9,905 bases of DNA from Sulfurihydrogenibium yellowstonense SS-5 (GCF_000173615.1 NZ_ABZS01000048.1:1-9905); one strand, 5' to 3'; counted from the stretch's first letter, positions 1 through 6,953 are shown. The notes: a model not told the origin generated them from the sequence alone. A program made the numbers and translations.

Positions 1-588
1 TACGGACCTATGGTAGTAGCAAAAGAAGAGTTTCCGGCTAACGAATTAAAGAATAAAACAATAGCTGTTCCCGGTACGCTGACATCTGCGTTTTTAGCCT
101 TAAAACTTTATGAGCCAGATATAAATTATGTAGTATTTCCATTTGACCAAATTATAGATGCTGTAAAGGAAGGAAAGGTTGACGCCGGGCTGATAATTCA
201 CGAAGAACAGCTAACTTACCAAGACGAAGGTTTAAAATGTATTGTTGATTTAGGAAAATGGTGGTATGAAAAATCAGGAGGTCTTCCGCTTCCACTTGGT
301 GGCAACGTAGTCAGAAAAGACCTTGGAACTGAAGTAATGAAAGAAATTTCCGAAATATTAAGGGAAAGCATAAAGTACTCCTTAGCACACAGAGATGAAG
401 CAGTTGAATATGCATTAAAATATGCAAGAGGAATAACAAAAGACAAGGCAGATAAATTCATAGGAATGTATGTGAATGACTTAACAGTAGACTACGGAGA
501 AAGAGGGAAAAAAGCAATAGAACTATTTTTAAAAGAAGCTTATGAGAAAAAAATAATTCCAGTTTTACCAGAGATTACTTTCGTATAA
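1..588 (+). CDS. mqnD: 1,4-dihydroxy-6-naphthoate synthase, 3' part
   Basis: MqnD makes 1,4-dihydroxy-6-naphthoate from cyclic de-hypoxanthine futalosine, a late step of the futalosine route to menaquinone, the respiratory quinone. The frame is open at the left edge (begins Tyr-Gly-Pro-Met), so the ATG at position 10 is internal. About 195 codons are visible, and the family is usually about 270-280 residues, so roughly 80 N-terminal residues lie outside. The best mark is the stretch DAGLIIHEEQLTY; its His is visible residue 67, which with the missing part falls near the active-site His of Thermus MqnD. The periplasmic-binding-protein-like fold is also suggested by the IAVPG segment and the closing helices. 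MqnA is a paralogue, but the IHE..LTY motif favours MqnD. The stop is followed 16 bases later by the next start, so the two may be cotranscribed. Confidence 0.88.
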   Translation, partial: YGPMVVAKEEFPANELKNKTIAVPGTLTSAFLALKLYEPDINYVVFPFDQIIDAVKEGKVDAGLIIHEEQLTYQDEGLKCIVDLGKWWYEKSGGLPLPLGGNVVRKDLGTEVMKEISEILRESIKYSLAHRDEAVEYALKYARGITKDKADKFIGMYVNDLTVDYGERGKKAIELFLKEAYEKKIIPVLPEITFV

Positions 589-604
589 CAAAGAGGTATT
601 GACG

Positions 605-1075
605 ATGAGGATATTATATTTAGGTAAAAGTGAAGAGATATATACAATATTAGATGAAGTAGCTTCACTTAGTCAATCAGAAGTAATAAAAATAGGGTCA
701 GTAAAGGAAGCATTGGATATTTTGGCAAAGGATAGAAATTTCCATGGAGTGGTAGCTCATCCAAAGGTTGACAACATTCCTTCGCTCCAAGTTTTAGCAT
801 TTATGAAAAGAGATGAATCATTAAAAGATGTTCCATTTATTATAATAGCAGAGAATATAACAAAAGACGATACAGATTATTACAAAGCAATGGGCGCAGC
901 TGAAGTTTTTGAAATACCTTTTAATCCTTTAGAAGTATTTTTAGTAATTACAAATAAATTAAAAGATGCGAAAGGCGAAGAAGTAGTCAAACAAATTCTT
1001 CATGAAGCTAAAAAAGATAAATCTATCTTATTAAAGATTATAGAGCTTATTAAAAAATTATTTGGAAAAAAGTAA
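605..1075 (+). CDS. Degenerate (non-phosphorylatable) receiver-domain protein
   Basis: This is a CheY-like fold of about 115 residues plus a basic C-terminal tail. From strand and helix spacing, the acidic pair after strand 1 is Gly-Lys (ILYLGKSEE). The phospho-acceptor Asp is replaced by His in VVAHPKV, the Thr/Ser after strand 4 is Ala in FIIIAEN, and the Lys before Pro-Phe is Ile in FEIPFNPLEV. All switch residues are therefore lost, so it probably works by protein contact and not by phosphorylation. The tail is helical and rich in Lys (ends KLFGKK). I chose ATG 605 because GAGGT at 593-597 lies seven bases upstream; an in-frame TTG at 599 would leave one base of spacing. The 3' end overlaps the following Toprim gene. 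The true partner is unknown, and no specific role can be read. Confidence 0.8.
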   Translation: MRILYLGKSEEIYTILDEVASLSQSEVIKIGSVKEALDILAKDRNFHGVVAHPKVDNIPSLQVLAFMKRDESLKDVPFIIIAENITKDDTDYYKAMGAAEVFEIPFNPLEVFLVITNKLKDAKGEEVVKQILHEAKKDKSILLKIIELIKKLFGKK

Positions 1076-1421
1076 GTTGAGTGAACTCCAAAGCTTTGAA
1101 GATTGGAAAGAAAAACTTAGAGAAGAGTCTATAAAATCGGATGTATGCGTTTTGGTAGAAGGAATTAATGATTTGAGAAAGTTATCAAACTATGGAATAC
1201 AGAATATAATCGTTCTAAAAGGTCAGAGATTTTATGATGTTGCCGAGAAAATCTTAGAAAAGTACAATAAAGTAATAATACTTTTTGATTTGGACAAGCA
1301 TGGAAATAAAATGGTTCAGCAGTTTAAAAAGATTCTTGAAAATGAAGGCATAGAAGTAGATTTATCTTTTAGAGAGTTTTTAAAAGGTTTAAATATCGAA
1401 GAAATAGAAAATTTACCGTAG
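1062..1421 (+). CDS. Small Toprim-domain protein
   Basis: The protein is about 119 residues and is essentially one Toprim domain, the metal-binding fold of primases, topoisomerases and RNase M5. Visible motifs, numbered from TTG 1062, are Glu33 in VLVEGINDL and the Asp-x-Asp pair Asp76/Asp78 in VIILFDLDKHG, with a Gly-containing turn after Gly45. This resembles the small primase-like/RNase M5-like proteins of bacteria and archaea, so a nucleic-acid cleaving or joining activity is possible, but the substrate cannot be read. The start is uncertain. TTG 1062 overlaps the upstream gene by 14 bases and has no good Shine-Dalgarno; in-frame TTG 1077, with GGAAAA at 1064-1069 upstream, is a fair alternative and would remove five residues. 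The overlap suggests translational coupling with the receiver-like protein. Confidence 0.75.
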   Translation: MEKSKLSELQSFEDWKEKLREESIKSDVCVLVEGINDLRKLSNYGIQNIIVLKGQRFYDVAEKILEKYNKVIILFDLDKHGNKMVQQFKKILENEGIEVDLSFREFLKGLNIEEIENLP

Positions 1422-1468
1422 GCAGCATTGAGAGTTCTGCAAAATTTTTGAAAGCTACAGAATGTATT

Positions 1469-1492
1469 AGGTATAGCTTTACCTTTATTTTT
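1469..1492 (+). terminator. Weak Rho-independent terminator candidate
   Basis: AGGTA (1469-1473) pairs with TACCT (1480-1484) around a six-base loop and is followed by TTATTTTT. It lies about 48 bases after the Toprim stop. A competing seven-base pairing, AAAGCTA (1451-1457) with TAGCTTT (1474-1480), overlaps it. The stem is short and AT-rich for a thermophile, so confidence is low. Confidence 0.35.
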
Positions 1493-1546
1493 AAAATTAT
1501 AAAGATTTTTATCTAACAGATTTCTTCTTCTAAAAAGAGGAAAAAG

Positions 1547-1574
1547 GAGGTACTTCGCTTACGCTTAGAATGGC
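1547..1574 (-). repeat. Dispersed palindromic intergenic repeat, copy 1 (reverse orientation)
   Basis: Read on the - strand, this 28-base copy begins GCCATTCTAAGCG and ends GCGAAGTACCTC. It matches the other copies in this window as a 5' arm like GTCATTCTG, a short inner stem-loop (here GC, loop GTAA, GC), then CGAAG and a final CTC. It lies in the gene-free stretch 1422-1733, opposite in orientation to copy 2. Confidence 0.6.
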
Positions 1575-1620
1575 ATCTTAGGTTATCCTTTCTCTGATAT
1601 TTATTAATCAACCTCTGACA

Positions 1621-1652
1621 GTCATCCTGAGGACGTAAGTCCGAAGAGTCTC
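1621..1652 (+). repeat. Dispersed palindromic intergenic repeat, copy 2
   Basis: This copy begins GTCATCCTGAGGAC and ends GTCCGAAGAGTCTC. Its inner stem GGAC/GTCC closes a GTAA (GNRA-type) tetraloop. Outside the stem, GA faces GA, the pattern of tandem sheared G-A pairs, and then a weaker outer arm ATCCT/AGAGT. The same outer arms with a different inner stem occur at 1547-1574, 6986-7016 and 7050-7081. Confidence 0.7.
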
Positions 1653-1696
1653 ATTTTTAAATTTTATAAAAAACACTAATTTCTTATCCCGAGGTA

Positions 1697-1726
1697 TGTT
1701 AAAATAACTATTTATTATATTAGGAG
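1697..1726 (+). promoter_or_regulatory. Possible extended -10 promoter and Shine-Dalgarno before hisF
   Basis: TGTTAAAAT at 1697-1705 fits an extended -10 element (TGn followed by TAAAAT). No clear -35 box lies about 17 bases upstream. AGGAG at 1722-1726 is seven bases before the TTG start of hisF and supports that start. The promoter part is tentative in such AT-rich DNA; the ribosome-binding site is firm. Confidence 0.35.
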
Positions 1727-1733
1727 TTAAGAG

Positions 1734-2492
1734 TTGTTAGCCAAAAGAATTATACCTTGTCTTGATGTTGATAAAGGAAGAGTTGTAAAAGGTGTCAATT
1801 TTGTGAATCTTATAGATGCAGGAGACCCTGTTGAAATTGCATCTGTATATGATAAAGAAGGTGCAGACGAGCTTGTATTTCTTGATATAACTGCATCATC
1901 TGAAGATAGAAATATAATTTTAGATGTTGTTAAAAAGACAGCGGAAACTGTTTTTATGCCTTTAACCGTTGGTGGTGGTGTTAGGTCGTTAGAAGATATT
2001 AGAAAGCTTCTTGAAAATGGTGCAGATAAAGTTTCTATCAATACAGCAGCTGTAAAAAATCCATCTCTCGTAGAAAGTGCAGCAATTAGATTTGGCTCTT
2101 CAACTATCGTAGTGGCGATAGATGCTAAAAAAGTGGGAGAAAACAAATGGGAAGTTTACATTCACGGTGGAAGGACCCCTACAGGAATAGACGCGATAGA
2201 ATGGGCTAAAGCGGTAGAGAGCCTTGGAGCTGGCGAAATACTTCTTACTTCTATGGACAAAGATGGAACAAAAAGCGGATATGATATAGAACTTACAAAA
2301 GCCGTTTCAGAGACTGTTAAAATACCTGTTATCGCATCCGGTGGAGCCGGCAACGTTCAGCATTTTTATGAAGCATTTGAATATGGAAAGGCTGATGCAT
2401 GTCTTGCTGCATCTTTATTTCATTTTAAAGAAATAGAGATTTCTGAGCTTAAAAGCTTTCTAAAAAATAAAGGTATAAATGTGAGGTTGTAA
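1734..2492 (+). CDS. hisF: Imidazole glycerol phosphate synthase, cyclase subunit
   Basis: HisF uses ammonia delivered by the HisH glutaminase to turn PRFAR into imidazole glycerol phosphate and AICAR, joining histidine and purine synthesis in the cytoplasm. At 252 residues it is full length for this TIM barrel. The catalytic acids are at the expected places: Asp11 in [10 protein letters not shown] and Asp130 in VVAIDAKK. Phosphate-binding loops are visible as VGGGV (79-83) and ASGGAG (201-206), with [12 protein letters not shown] near 171-182. The start is TTG 1734, supported by AGGAG seven bases upstream. The stop is one base from the cimA start, so the two genes form a tight transcription unit. 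No hisH or other his gene is in view, so histidine genes appear scattered, as is usual in Aquificales. Confidence 0.95.
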   Translation: MLAKRIIPCLDVDKGRVVKGVNFVNLIDAGDPVEIASVYDKEGADELVFLDITASSEDRNIILDVVKKTAETVFMPLTVGGGVRSLEDIRKLLENGADKVSINTAAVKNPSLVESAAIRFGSSTIVVAIDAKKVGENKWEVYIHGGRTPTGIDAIEWAKAVESLGAGEILLTSMDKDGTKSGYDIELTKAVSETVKIPVIASGGAGNVQHFYEAFEYGKADACLAASLFHFKEIEISELKSFLKNKGINVRL

Positions 2493-2493
2493 A

Positions 2494-4077
2494 ATGGAAA
2501 AGAAAGTTTTAATATACGATACAACTCTTAGAGATGGTACTCAGGCTGAGGGTGTTAGTGTTTCTGTTGAAGATAAATTAAGAATAGCAGAAAAACTTGC
2601 AGATTTTGGTGTTCATTATATAGAAGGCGGATGGCCAGGCTCTAATCCAAAAGATATGGCATTTTTTAAAGAGGCTAAAAAACTAAATCTTAAAAACACA
2701 AAGCTAACAGCATTTGGTTCTACAAGAAGAACAAACTTAAAGGTCGAAGATGATCCGCAGATTCAAGACCTGATAAAGGCAGAGACACCTGCTATTACAA
2801 TTTTTGGGAAATCATGGGATCTACATGTTAATGAAGCACTTAAAACAACCTTAGAAAAAAATCTTGAAATGATTTACGATTCTATCGTCTATTTAAAAAA
2901 ATACACTAACGAAGTAATATTTGATGCTGAACACTTTTTTGATGGATTTAAAGAAAATCCTGAATATGCAATTAAAGTTTTAAAAACAGCACAAGAAGCA
3001 GGAGCAGATTATTTAATACTTTGTGATACAAACGGCGGAAGTCTTCCAACAGATATAGAAAAAGCTTTTAAAGCTGTAAAGGACGCCGGAATCACTGCAA
3101 AACTTGGAATTCATACTCATAATGACTCAGACACAGCTGTTTGGAACTCAATTGTTGCAGTCTTAAATGGAGCTATTCAAATTCATGGAACTATAAACGG
3201 TATTGGTGAAAGATGTGGAAATGCAAACCTTTGTTCTATAATACCAAACCTTATGTTAAAACTTGGATATGAGGCAATACCAAGAGAAAATCTAAGAAGA
3301 TTAAAAGAAATTTCAAACTTTGTCTCCGATATTTTAAACATGCCTGTTCCTAAAAATATGCCGTATGTAGGAGATAGTGCGTTTGCTCATAAAGGCGGTG
3401 TCCACGCATCGGCTGTTCTTAAAAATCCAAGAAGTTATGAGCATATTTTACCTGAAGAAGTTGGAAACAGAAGAAAAGTTCTTGTTTCAGACTTGGCAGG
3501 TAAGAGTAATATTATTTATAAAGCAAGAGAAATAGGTATAGAAATAGATGAAAAAGATGAAAGATTAGTATCTCTTGTTCAAGAAATAAAAGAGCTTGAG
3601 AATCAAGGATATCATTTTGAGGCGGCAGAAGCGTCCTTAGAATTACTTATAAGAAAACATCTTGGAACGCTACCAAAGTATTTCGACCTTGATGCTTATA
3701 GAGTTTTAATAGCACGCAGATATACAGACAAAACACCTATATCTGAAGCTACTGTAAGAATAAGAATAGAAAATCATTATGAGCATACAGCATCCCTTGG
3801 ACATGGACCGGTTAACGCACTTGATAATGCTTTAAAAAAAGCTTTAATATCTAAGTATCCATCTTTAGCAGAGGTTGAGCTTATAGACTACAAAGTTAGA
3901 ATCGTGAATGAAAGTGGTGGAACAGCAGCAAAAATAAGAGTGTTGATCGAAAGTAGAGATAAAACAAAAAAATGGGGTACTGTTGGAGTCTCAGATAACA
4001 TTATAGAAGCATCTTGGCAGGCTGTTGTAGACAGTTTTATTTATAAATTGGTTAAGGATAACATACAACCAGCATAA
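2494..4077 (+). CDS. cimA: (R)-citramalate synthase
   Basis: CimA condenses pyruvate with acetyl-CoA to (R)-citramalate, the entry to the threonine-independent route to isoleucine. The 527-residue protein has a DRE-TIM (HMGL-like) barrel at about 4-280 with DTTLRDGTQ (catalytic Arg13, metal ligand Asp14), the metal motif HTHND (His207, His209) and GERCGNANL (Asn243). A linker with [13 protein letters not shown] (297-307) follows, then a C-terminal LeuA-type allosteric domain at about 385-525. The [11 protein letters not shown] stretch (44-54) is typical of the CimA clade and separates it from 2-isopropylmalate and homocitrate synthases; LeuA-like assignment is the main alternative. GAGGT at 2483-2487, inside the end of hisF, is its ribosome-binding site. 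Feedback by isoleucine through the C-terminal domain is expected from the family, not shown here. Confidence 0.9.
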   Translation: MEKKVLIYDTTLRDGTQAEGVSVSVEDKLRIAEKLADFGVHYIEGGWPGSNPKDMAFFKEAKKLNLKNTKLTAFGSTRRTNLKVEDDPQIQDLIKAETPAITIFGKSWDLHVNEALKTTLEKNLEMIYDSIVYLKKYTNEVIFDAEHFFDGFKENPEYAIKVLKTAQEAGADYLILCDTNGGSLPTDIEKAFKAVKDAGITAKLGIHTHNDSDTAVWNSIVAVLNGAIQIHGTINGIGERCGNANLCSIIPNLMLKLGYEAIPRENLRRLKEISNFVSDILNMPVPKNMPYVGDSAFAHKGGVHASAVLKNPRSYEHILPEEVGNRRKVLVSDLAGKSNIIYKAREIGIEIDEKDERLVSLVQEIKELENQGYHFEAAEASLELLIRKHLGTLPKYFDLDAYRVLIARRYTDKTPISEATVRIRIENHYEHTASLGHGPVNALDNALKKALISKYPSLAEVELIDYKVRIVNESGGTAAKIRVLIESRDKTKKWGTVGVSDNIIEASWQAVVDSFIYKLVKDNIQPA

Positions 4078-4096
4078 AAAAGTAAAATGAGAGATT

Positions 4097-4213
4097 TTGG
4101 TTTTCGTAATTGGACTTGTTTTAATTTTTTCATTCACATCTTTTGCAAGAGTTATTAAAATTTGGGACTTATGCGAAACTTGCAAGACATTTGGATGGTT
4201 ATTTTTTGTGTAA
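4097..4213 (+). CDS. Possible 38-residue exported mini-protein or gene remnant
   Basis: From TTG 4097 the frame encodes a short product with a strongly hydrophobic start (VFVIGLVLIFSFTSFA) that looks like a signal peptide or membrane anchor. It continues with a CxxC (DLCETC) and ends WLFFV. There is no Shine-Dalgarno at TTG 4097. An ATG at 4087, nine bases after the cimA stop, is in another frame. Adding two bases in the GAGA run at 4089-4093 would join it to this frame as Met-Arg-Glu-Ile-Leu, so a dinucleotide deletion in a once longer gene is possible. The product matches nothing I recognise. Chance coding in AT-rich DNA cannot be excluded. Confidence 0.3.
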   Translation: MVFVIGLVLIFSFTSFARVIKIWDLCETCKTFGWLFFV

Positions 4214-4262
4214 TAGAATGAAAAAGAAATGATTTAAAACGACGAACAGGATAGGAGTTAGA

Positions 4263-5213
4263 GTGGAAAACAAAGAAAGTATACAACCTCACGATTGGTT
4301 TTTTAAGCAAGTATTCTCAAACTCAAAAAACGTCCAAGACTTTCTTAGTATTTTTCTACCCGACCTGTCTCAAAAAATACAGCTAAGCTCCTTAGAGTTA
4401 GTACCATCAGAAAAATTCTCAAACAATCAGAAAAAACATTTTCTTGACCTGCTTTACAAATGTAAGCTAAACGACAAAGAAGCATATATAAGATTAATAT
4501 TTGAACATAAATCATATGTAGACAAAAAACTACCACTTCAGCTTATGCAGTACAACGCCGTTATTTGGGAAGAAGCATTAAAAGAAAAAGATTACTATCC
4601 ACCAATCATAAACATAGTCTTTTATCATGGACAGACAAAATGGAACTTTCCGACAACCATTCCAGATATAGAAGATGAAGAGTTAGACAAATACATCCAA
4701 AAACTTAACTATATCCTCATAGATCTAAACAAAATAGAAGATGAAAATCTAAAAAGGTACTTAAAGAAAAATGTTGATTTAATCATGGAAATATTGATAA
4801 TGAAGCACATTCATGATAGGTTAGAAAGGATAAAAACTTTACTCAAAGATGTGATAGTTGAATGTTCGGAAGATTGTTTTGTTATAATTCTTAATTATCT
4901 TGTATTAGTAAAAAAAGATTATGAGAAAGTTAAAGAAGTTTTTAAAGAGATAACAGGAGGTGAAGAAAAGATGATGTTATTCACTGAAAAATTGAAAATG
5001 GAAGCAAGGATGGAAGGAAAAATAGAAGGAAAAATAGAAAGTTTAAGAGAGAATATAATAGATTTGATAGATGTAAAGTTTGGAGTAGTTGATAAATCTA
5101 TAGTAGAAAAAGTTAATCAAATAGATAATATAGAAACTCTAAAGCAAATTTTAAGATTAGTTGGAAAAAGTCAAAGCTTGGATGAAGTAAAAGAAAAGCT
5201 AAGTAGTTTATAA
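4263..5213 (+). CDS. rpn: Rpn-family PD-(D/E)XK nuclease (toxin-like full-length form)
   Basis: This 316-residue protein belongs to the recombination-promoting nuclease/putative transposase family (Transposase_31-like). The nuclease core is at about 8-125. HDWFFKQVF is a typical N-terminal motif, with Asp62 in HFLDLLYKCK, Glu81-x-Lys83 in LIFEHKS, and Gln93 in PLQLMQY. A helical middle part is followed by a C-terminal domain from about 237, starting with a four-residue repeat. In E. coli, full-length Rpn proteins are DNA nucleases that act as phage-defence toxins restrained by a small protein made from the gene's own 3' end; that layout is visible here too (4971-5213). The start is GTG 4263 with GGAG at 4254-4257, five bases upstream. 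The gene sits alone between housekeeping genes with short gaps, suggesting acquisition, but no transposon ends are seen. The name 'transposase' found for relatives is probably misleading. Confidence 0.85.
   Translation: MENKESIQPHDWFFKQVFSNSKNVQDFLSIFLPDLSQKIQLSSLELVPSEKFSNNQKKHFLDLLYKCKLNDKEAYIRLIFEHKSYVDKKLPLQLMQYNAVIWEEALKEKDYYPPIINIVFYHGQTKWNFPTTIPDIEDEELDKYIQKLNYILIDLNKIEDENLKRYLKKNVDLIMEILIMKHIHDRLERIKTLLKDVIVECSEDCFVIILNYLVLVKKDYEKVKEVFKEITGGEEKMMLFTEKLKMEARMEGKIEGKIESLRENIIDLIDVKFGVVDKSIVEKVNQIDNIETLKQILRLVGKSQSLDEVKEKLSSL
4955..4963 (+). promoter_or_regulatory. Internal Shine-Dalgarno inside rpn
   Basis: AGGAGGTGA is a nine-base full complement of the usual anti-Shine-Dalgarno. It lies within the rpn reading frame (codons for Thr-Gly-Gly-Glu) and ends seven bases before ATG 4971, which is in frame. 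It is the longest such match I noticed in the window, and better than the GGAG that serves the GTG start of full-length rpn. Confidence 0.7.
4971..5213 (+). CDS. Internal in-frame small Rpn C-terminal protein (putative antitoxin)
   Basis: Initiation at ATG 4971 (or the adjacent ATG 4974) would give an 80-residue protein identical to residues 237-316 of Rpn. It has no nuclease residues. It begins MMLFTEKLKMEAR, runs through the four-residue repeat into a long amphipathic helix (IESLRENIIDLIDVKFG), and ends with a second helical part. By analogy with E. coli RpnS proteins, which are translated separately from inside rpn and bind and inhibit the long form through a repeat-containing dimer helix, it would act as a cis-encoded antitoxin. 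The evidence is the strong Shine-Dalgarno with ideal spacing, the domain boundary and the repeat. Independent translation is inferred, not shown. The better initiation signal would favour excess of the small form. Confidence 0.6.
   Translation: MMLFTEKLKMEARMEGKIEGKIESLRENIIDLIDVKFGVVDKSIVEKVNQIDNIETLKQILRLVGKSQSLDEVKEKLSSL
4998..5039 (+). repeat. 12-bp tandem repeat encoding a four-residue helix repeat
   Basis: About three and a half units of a 12-base period encode MEAR, MEGK, IEGK and IE (Rpn residues 246-259). The last two full units differ only at the first codon (ATG/ATA). The length is a multiple of three, so copy-number change would keep frame and lengthen or shorten the helix in both the long and short Rpn products. 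Confidence 0.75.
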
Positions 5214-5272
5214 ATATTAGAATTGAAAAGTCAGAAATAGCTCAGAAATATAAAGAATAAAAGGAGGCAGAA

Positions 5273-5845
5273 TTGACAAACGACAATGTTTATATTTCTG
5301 TTATCCACTATCCGGCAAAGAATAAAGAAGGAAGATGGGTATGTACATCATTTACAACCTTAGACTTTCATGATGTAGCAAGACCGGTAAGAACATATGA
5401 ACTCCAAGCATATTACATAGTCCAACCATTAGAAGCGCAACAGTTTATCATCAAAGAACAACTTAAATATTGGACAGAAGGATTTGGCTCTAAATTCAAT
5501 CCAAAAAGGTCTATGGCCGGTAGTATGGTAAGAGTTGTCTCATCCATTACACAGATGCTTGAAGAAATAAAGAAAGAAAAAGGAAAATATCCTAAGTTAA
5601 TAGGTACGTCTGCAAAAAAATACCCACAAACTGTAAGTTATGGTGAGATGAGAGAAATTCTGAAAAATAAAGATGAAATATTTTTGATCCTTTTTGGCAC
5701 AGGTTGGGGAATGCCTGAGGAGTTAGTTTCAAGCTGCGATTATATATTAGAACCTATTTTAGGTCCGGGCGATTATAATCATCTTTCTGTAAGAAATGCT
5801 GCCGCAATAATATTAGATAGGCTATTTTCAATAAATAGATGCTAA
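5273..5845 (+). CDS. SPOUT-type SAM-dependent RNA methyltransferase (TM1570-like)
   Basis: This 190-residue protein resembles the RNA methyltransferase family typified by Thermotoga TM1570, a SPOUT (trefoil-knot) fold related to TrmD. The knot region is clear at 135-185: a strand ILFGTGWGMPEE (139-150), which is the usual SAM-binding loop, then ILEPILGPGDYNHLSVRNAA (158-177) and a closing helix. The N-terminal half has KRSMAGSMVRVV (78-89) and a strand-rich start (VYISVIHYP). The RNA substrate is unknown; tRNA is likely from the relatives. Start TTG 5273 is fixed by AAGGAGG at 5261-5267, five bases upstream. The stop overlaps the mraY ribosome-binding site (nine bases to the mraY ATG), so the two are probably cotranscribed. 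Confidence 0.85.
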   Translation: MTNDNVYISVIHYPAKNKEGRWVCTSFTTLDFHDVARPVRTYELQAYYIVQPLEAQQFIIKEQLKYWTEGFGSKFNPKRSMAGSMVRVVSSITQMLEEIKKEKGKYPKLIGTSAKKYPQTVSYGEMREILKNKDEIFLILFGTGWGMPEELVSSCDYILEPILGPGDYNHLSVRNAAAIILDRLFSINRC

Positions 5846-5854
5846 GGAGAGGTT

Positions 5855-6922
5855 ATGTTTTATCATTTATTTTATGAGTACTTTGATATTAATCTTTTTA
5901 AATATATAACATTCAGAGGTTTTTATGCATTAATTACTGCATTTTTTATTTCATTGCTTATTGGTCCTTATGTAATTAATAAATTAAAAATTTTTCAGAA
6001 TAAGCAAGGTGGTTATGTAAGAGAAGATACACCAGACTGGCATCAGATGAAAAAGCACACACCAACAATGGGCGGCGTGATGATTTTGATTGTTGTAAGT
6101 TTAACATCTTTATTATGGTGTAGATTAGATAATCTATATGTATGGCTTTTAATCTTAACATTTTTATCATTTGGACTGATTGGATTTATCGATGATTATA
6201 AAAAAATAAAAGATAAAAAAGGACTATCTTCAAAAGCTAAGTTTCTTATGCAACTTTCGGCGGCTTCTATTGTAGCTTTTATTCTTTATACTTATCCAAA
6301 ATTTAATACAGTTTTATATGTTCCGTTTTTTAAAAATTTATCTATTGATTTGGGAGTGTTTTATCTATTTTGGATGATTTTCATAATCGTTGGAGCGTCT
6401 AACGCTGTGAATTTAACAGATGGTCTTGATGGCTTGGCAATAGGCCCTTCTTTAATATCCGTTGCAACGTTTTCAATCTTTGCATACATAACCGGTAACG
6501 CAGTATTATCAAGGTATTTATTTATACCTTACATAGATGGAAGTGGAGAGATAACGGTTTTCTTAATGGCGTTGTTAGGCGGTGGTCTTGGTTTTCTGTG
6601 GTTTAACTCTTTTCCGGCTGAAATGTTTATGGGGGATGCTGGGTCATTATCAATTGGAGCAGTTTTGGGATTAGCATCTATAATTACAAAACAAGAACTA
6701 ATCCTTGCAGTTGTTGGCGGCATCTTTGTAGTAGAAACTTTATCGGTAATTGCACAGGTAGCATATTTTAGATTGACAGGTGGTAAGAGGCTGTTTAAAA
6801 TGGCTCCGATTCATCATCATTTTGAATTGGCAGGACTTCCTGAACCAAAAATAGTTGTTAGAGTGTGGATAATTTCTTTATTATTATCAATTATAGCATT
6901 ATCAACGTTAAAGATAAGATAA
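5855..6922 (+). CDS. mraY: Phospho-N-acetylmuramoyl-pentapeptide-transferase
   Basis: MraY transfers phospho-MurNAc-pentapeptide from UDP to undecaprenyl phosphate at the inner face of the membrane, making lipid I, the first membrane step of peptidoglycan synthesis. It is full length (355 residues) with about ten hydrophobic segments. Family motifs are in order: KKHTPTMGG (66-74), GFIDDYKK with Asp113/Asp114, NAVNLTDGLDGLAIGPS (183-199), FMGDAGSLSIG with Asp261, and the His triplet in APIHHHFELAG (320-322). The catalytic acids lie four residues earlier than in the Aquifex enzyme, which agrees with an orthologue. AAGGAGAGG (5844-5852) overlaps the stop of the methyltransferase gene and precedes ATG 5855. 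The usual mur/fts neighbours are absent, so the gene is outside a dcw cluster. Confidence 0.97.
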   Translation: MFYHLFYEYFDINLFKYITFRGFYALITAFFISLLIGPYVINKLKIFQNKQGGYVREDTPDWHQMKKHTPTMGGVMILIVVSLTSLLWCRLDNLYVWLLILTFLSFGLIGFIDDYKKIKDKKGLSSKAKFLMQLSAASIVAFILYTYPKFNTVLYVPFFKNLSIDLGVFYLFWMIFIIVGASNAVNLTDGLDGLAIGPSLISVATFSIFAYITGNAVLSRYLFIPYIDGSGEITVFLMALLGGGLGFLWFNSFPAEMFMGDAGSLSIGAVLGLASIITKQELILAVVGGIFVVETLSVIAQVAYFRLTGGKRLFKMAPIHHHFELAGLPEPKIVVRVWIISLLLSIIALSTLKIR

Positions 6923-6953
6923 GTGAGAAAGGAGACTGCTTACAAAAATCCAC

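Noticed and set aside
599..604. TTG 599 as start of the receiver-like gene
   Set aside because: It leaves only one base after the GAGGT ribosome-binding site, whereas ATG 605 has seven.
1422..1733. Riboswitch or histidine leader peptide before hisF
   Set aside because: No run of His codons and no recognisable riboswitch core; the stretch is explained in part by the two palindromic repeats, a weak hairpin and a possible promoter.
1727..2146. Long antisense reading frame opposite hisF
   Set aside because: It mirrors hisF codons, has low-complexity Ser/Thr-rich sequence and matches no family; hisF is certain by its active-site residues. Other antisense frames inside cimA, mraY, ccl and the kinase were dismissed for the same reason.
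5223..5254. Possible promoter (TTGAAA ... TATAAA) before the RNA methyltransferase gene
   Set aside because: The spacing is 20 bases, too long for a standard promoter, and such matches are expected in AT-rich DNA.
4214..5272. rpn as part of an insertion sequence
   Set aside because: The family is often labelled transposase, but I found no terminal inverted repeats or target duplication flanking the gene, and the C-terminal repeat architecture fits the toxin-antitoxin view better.
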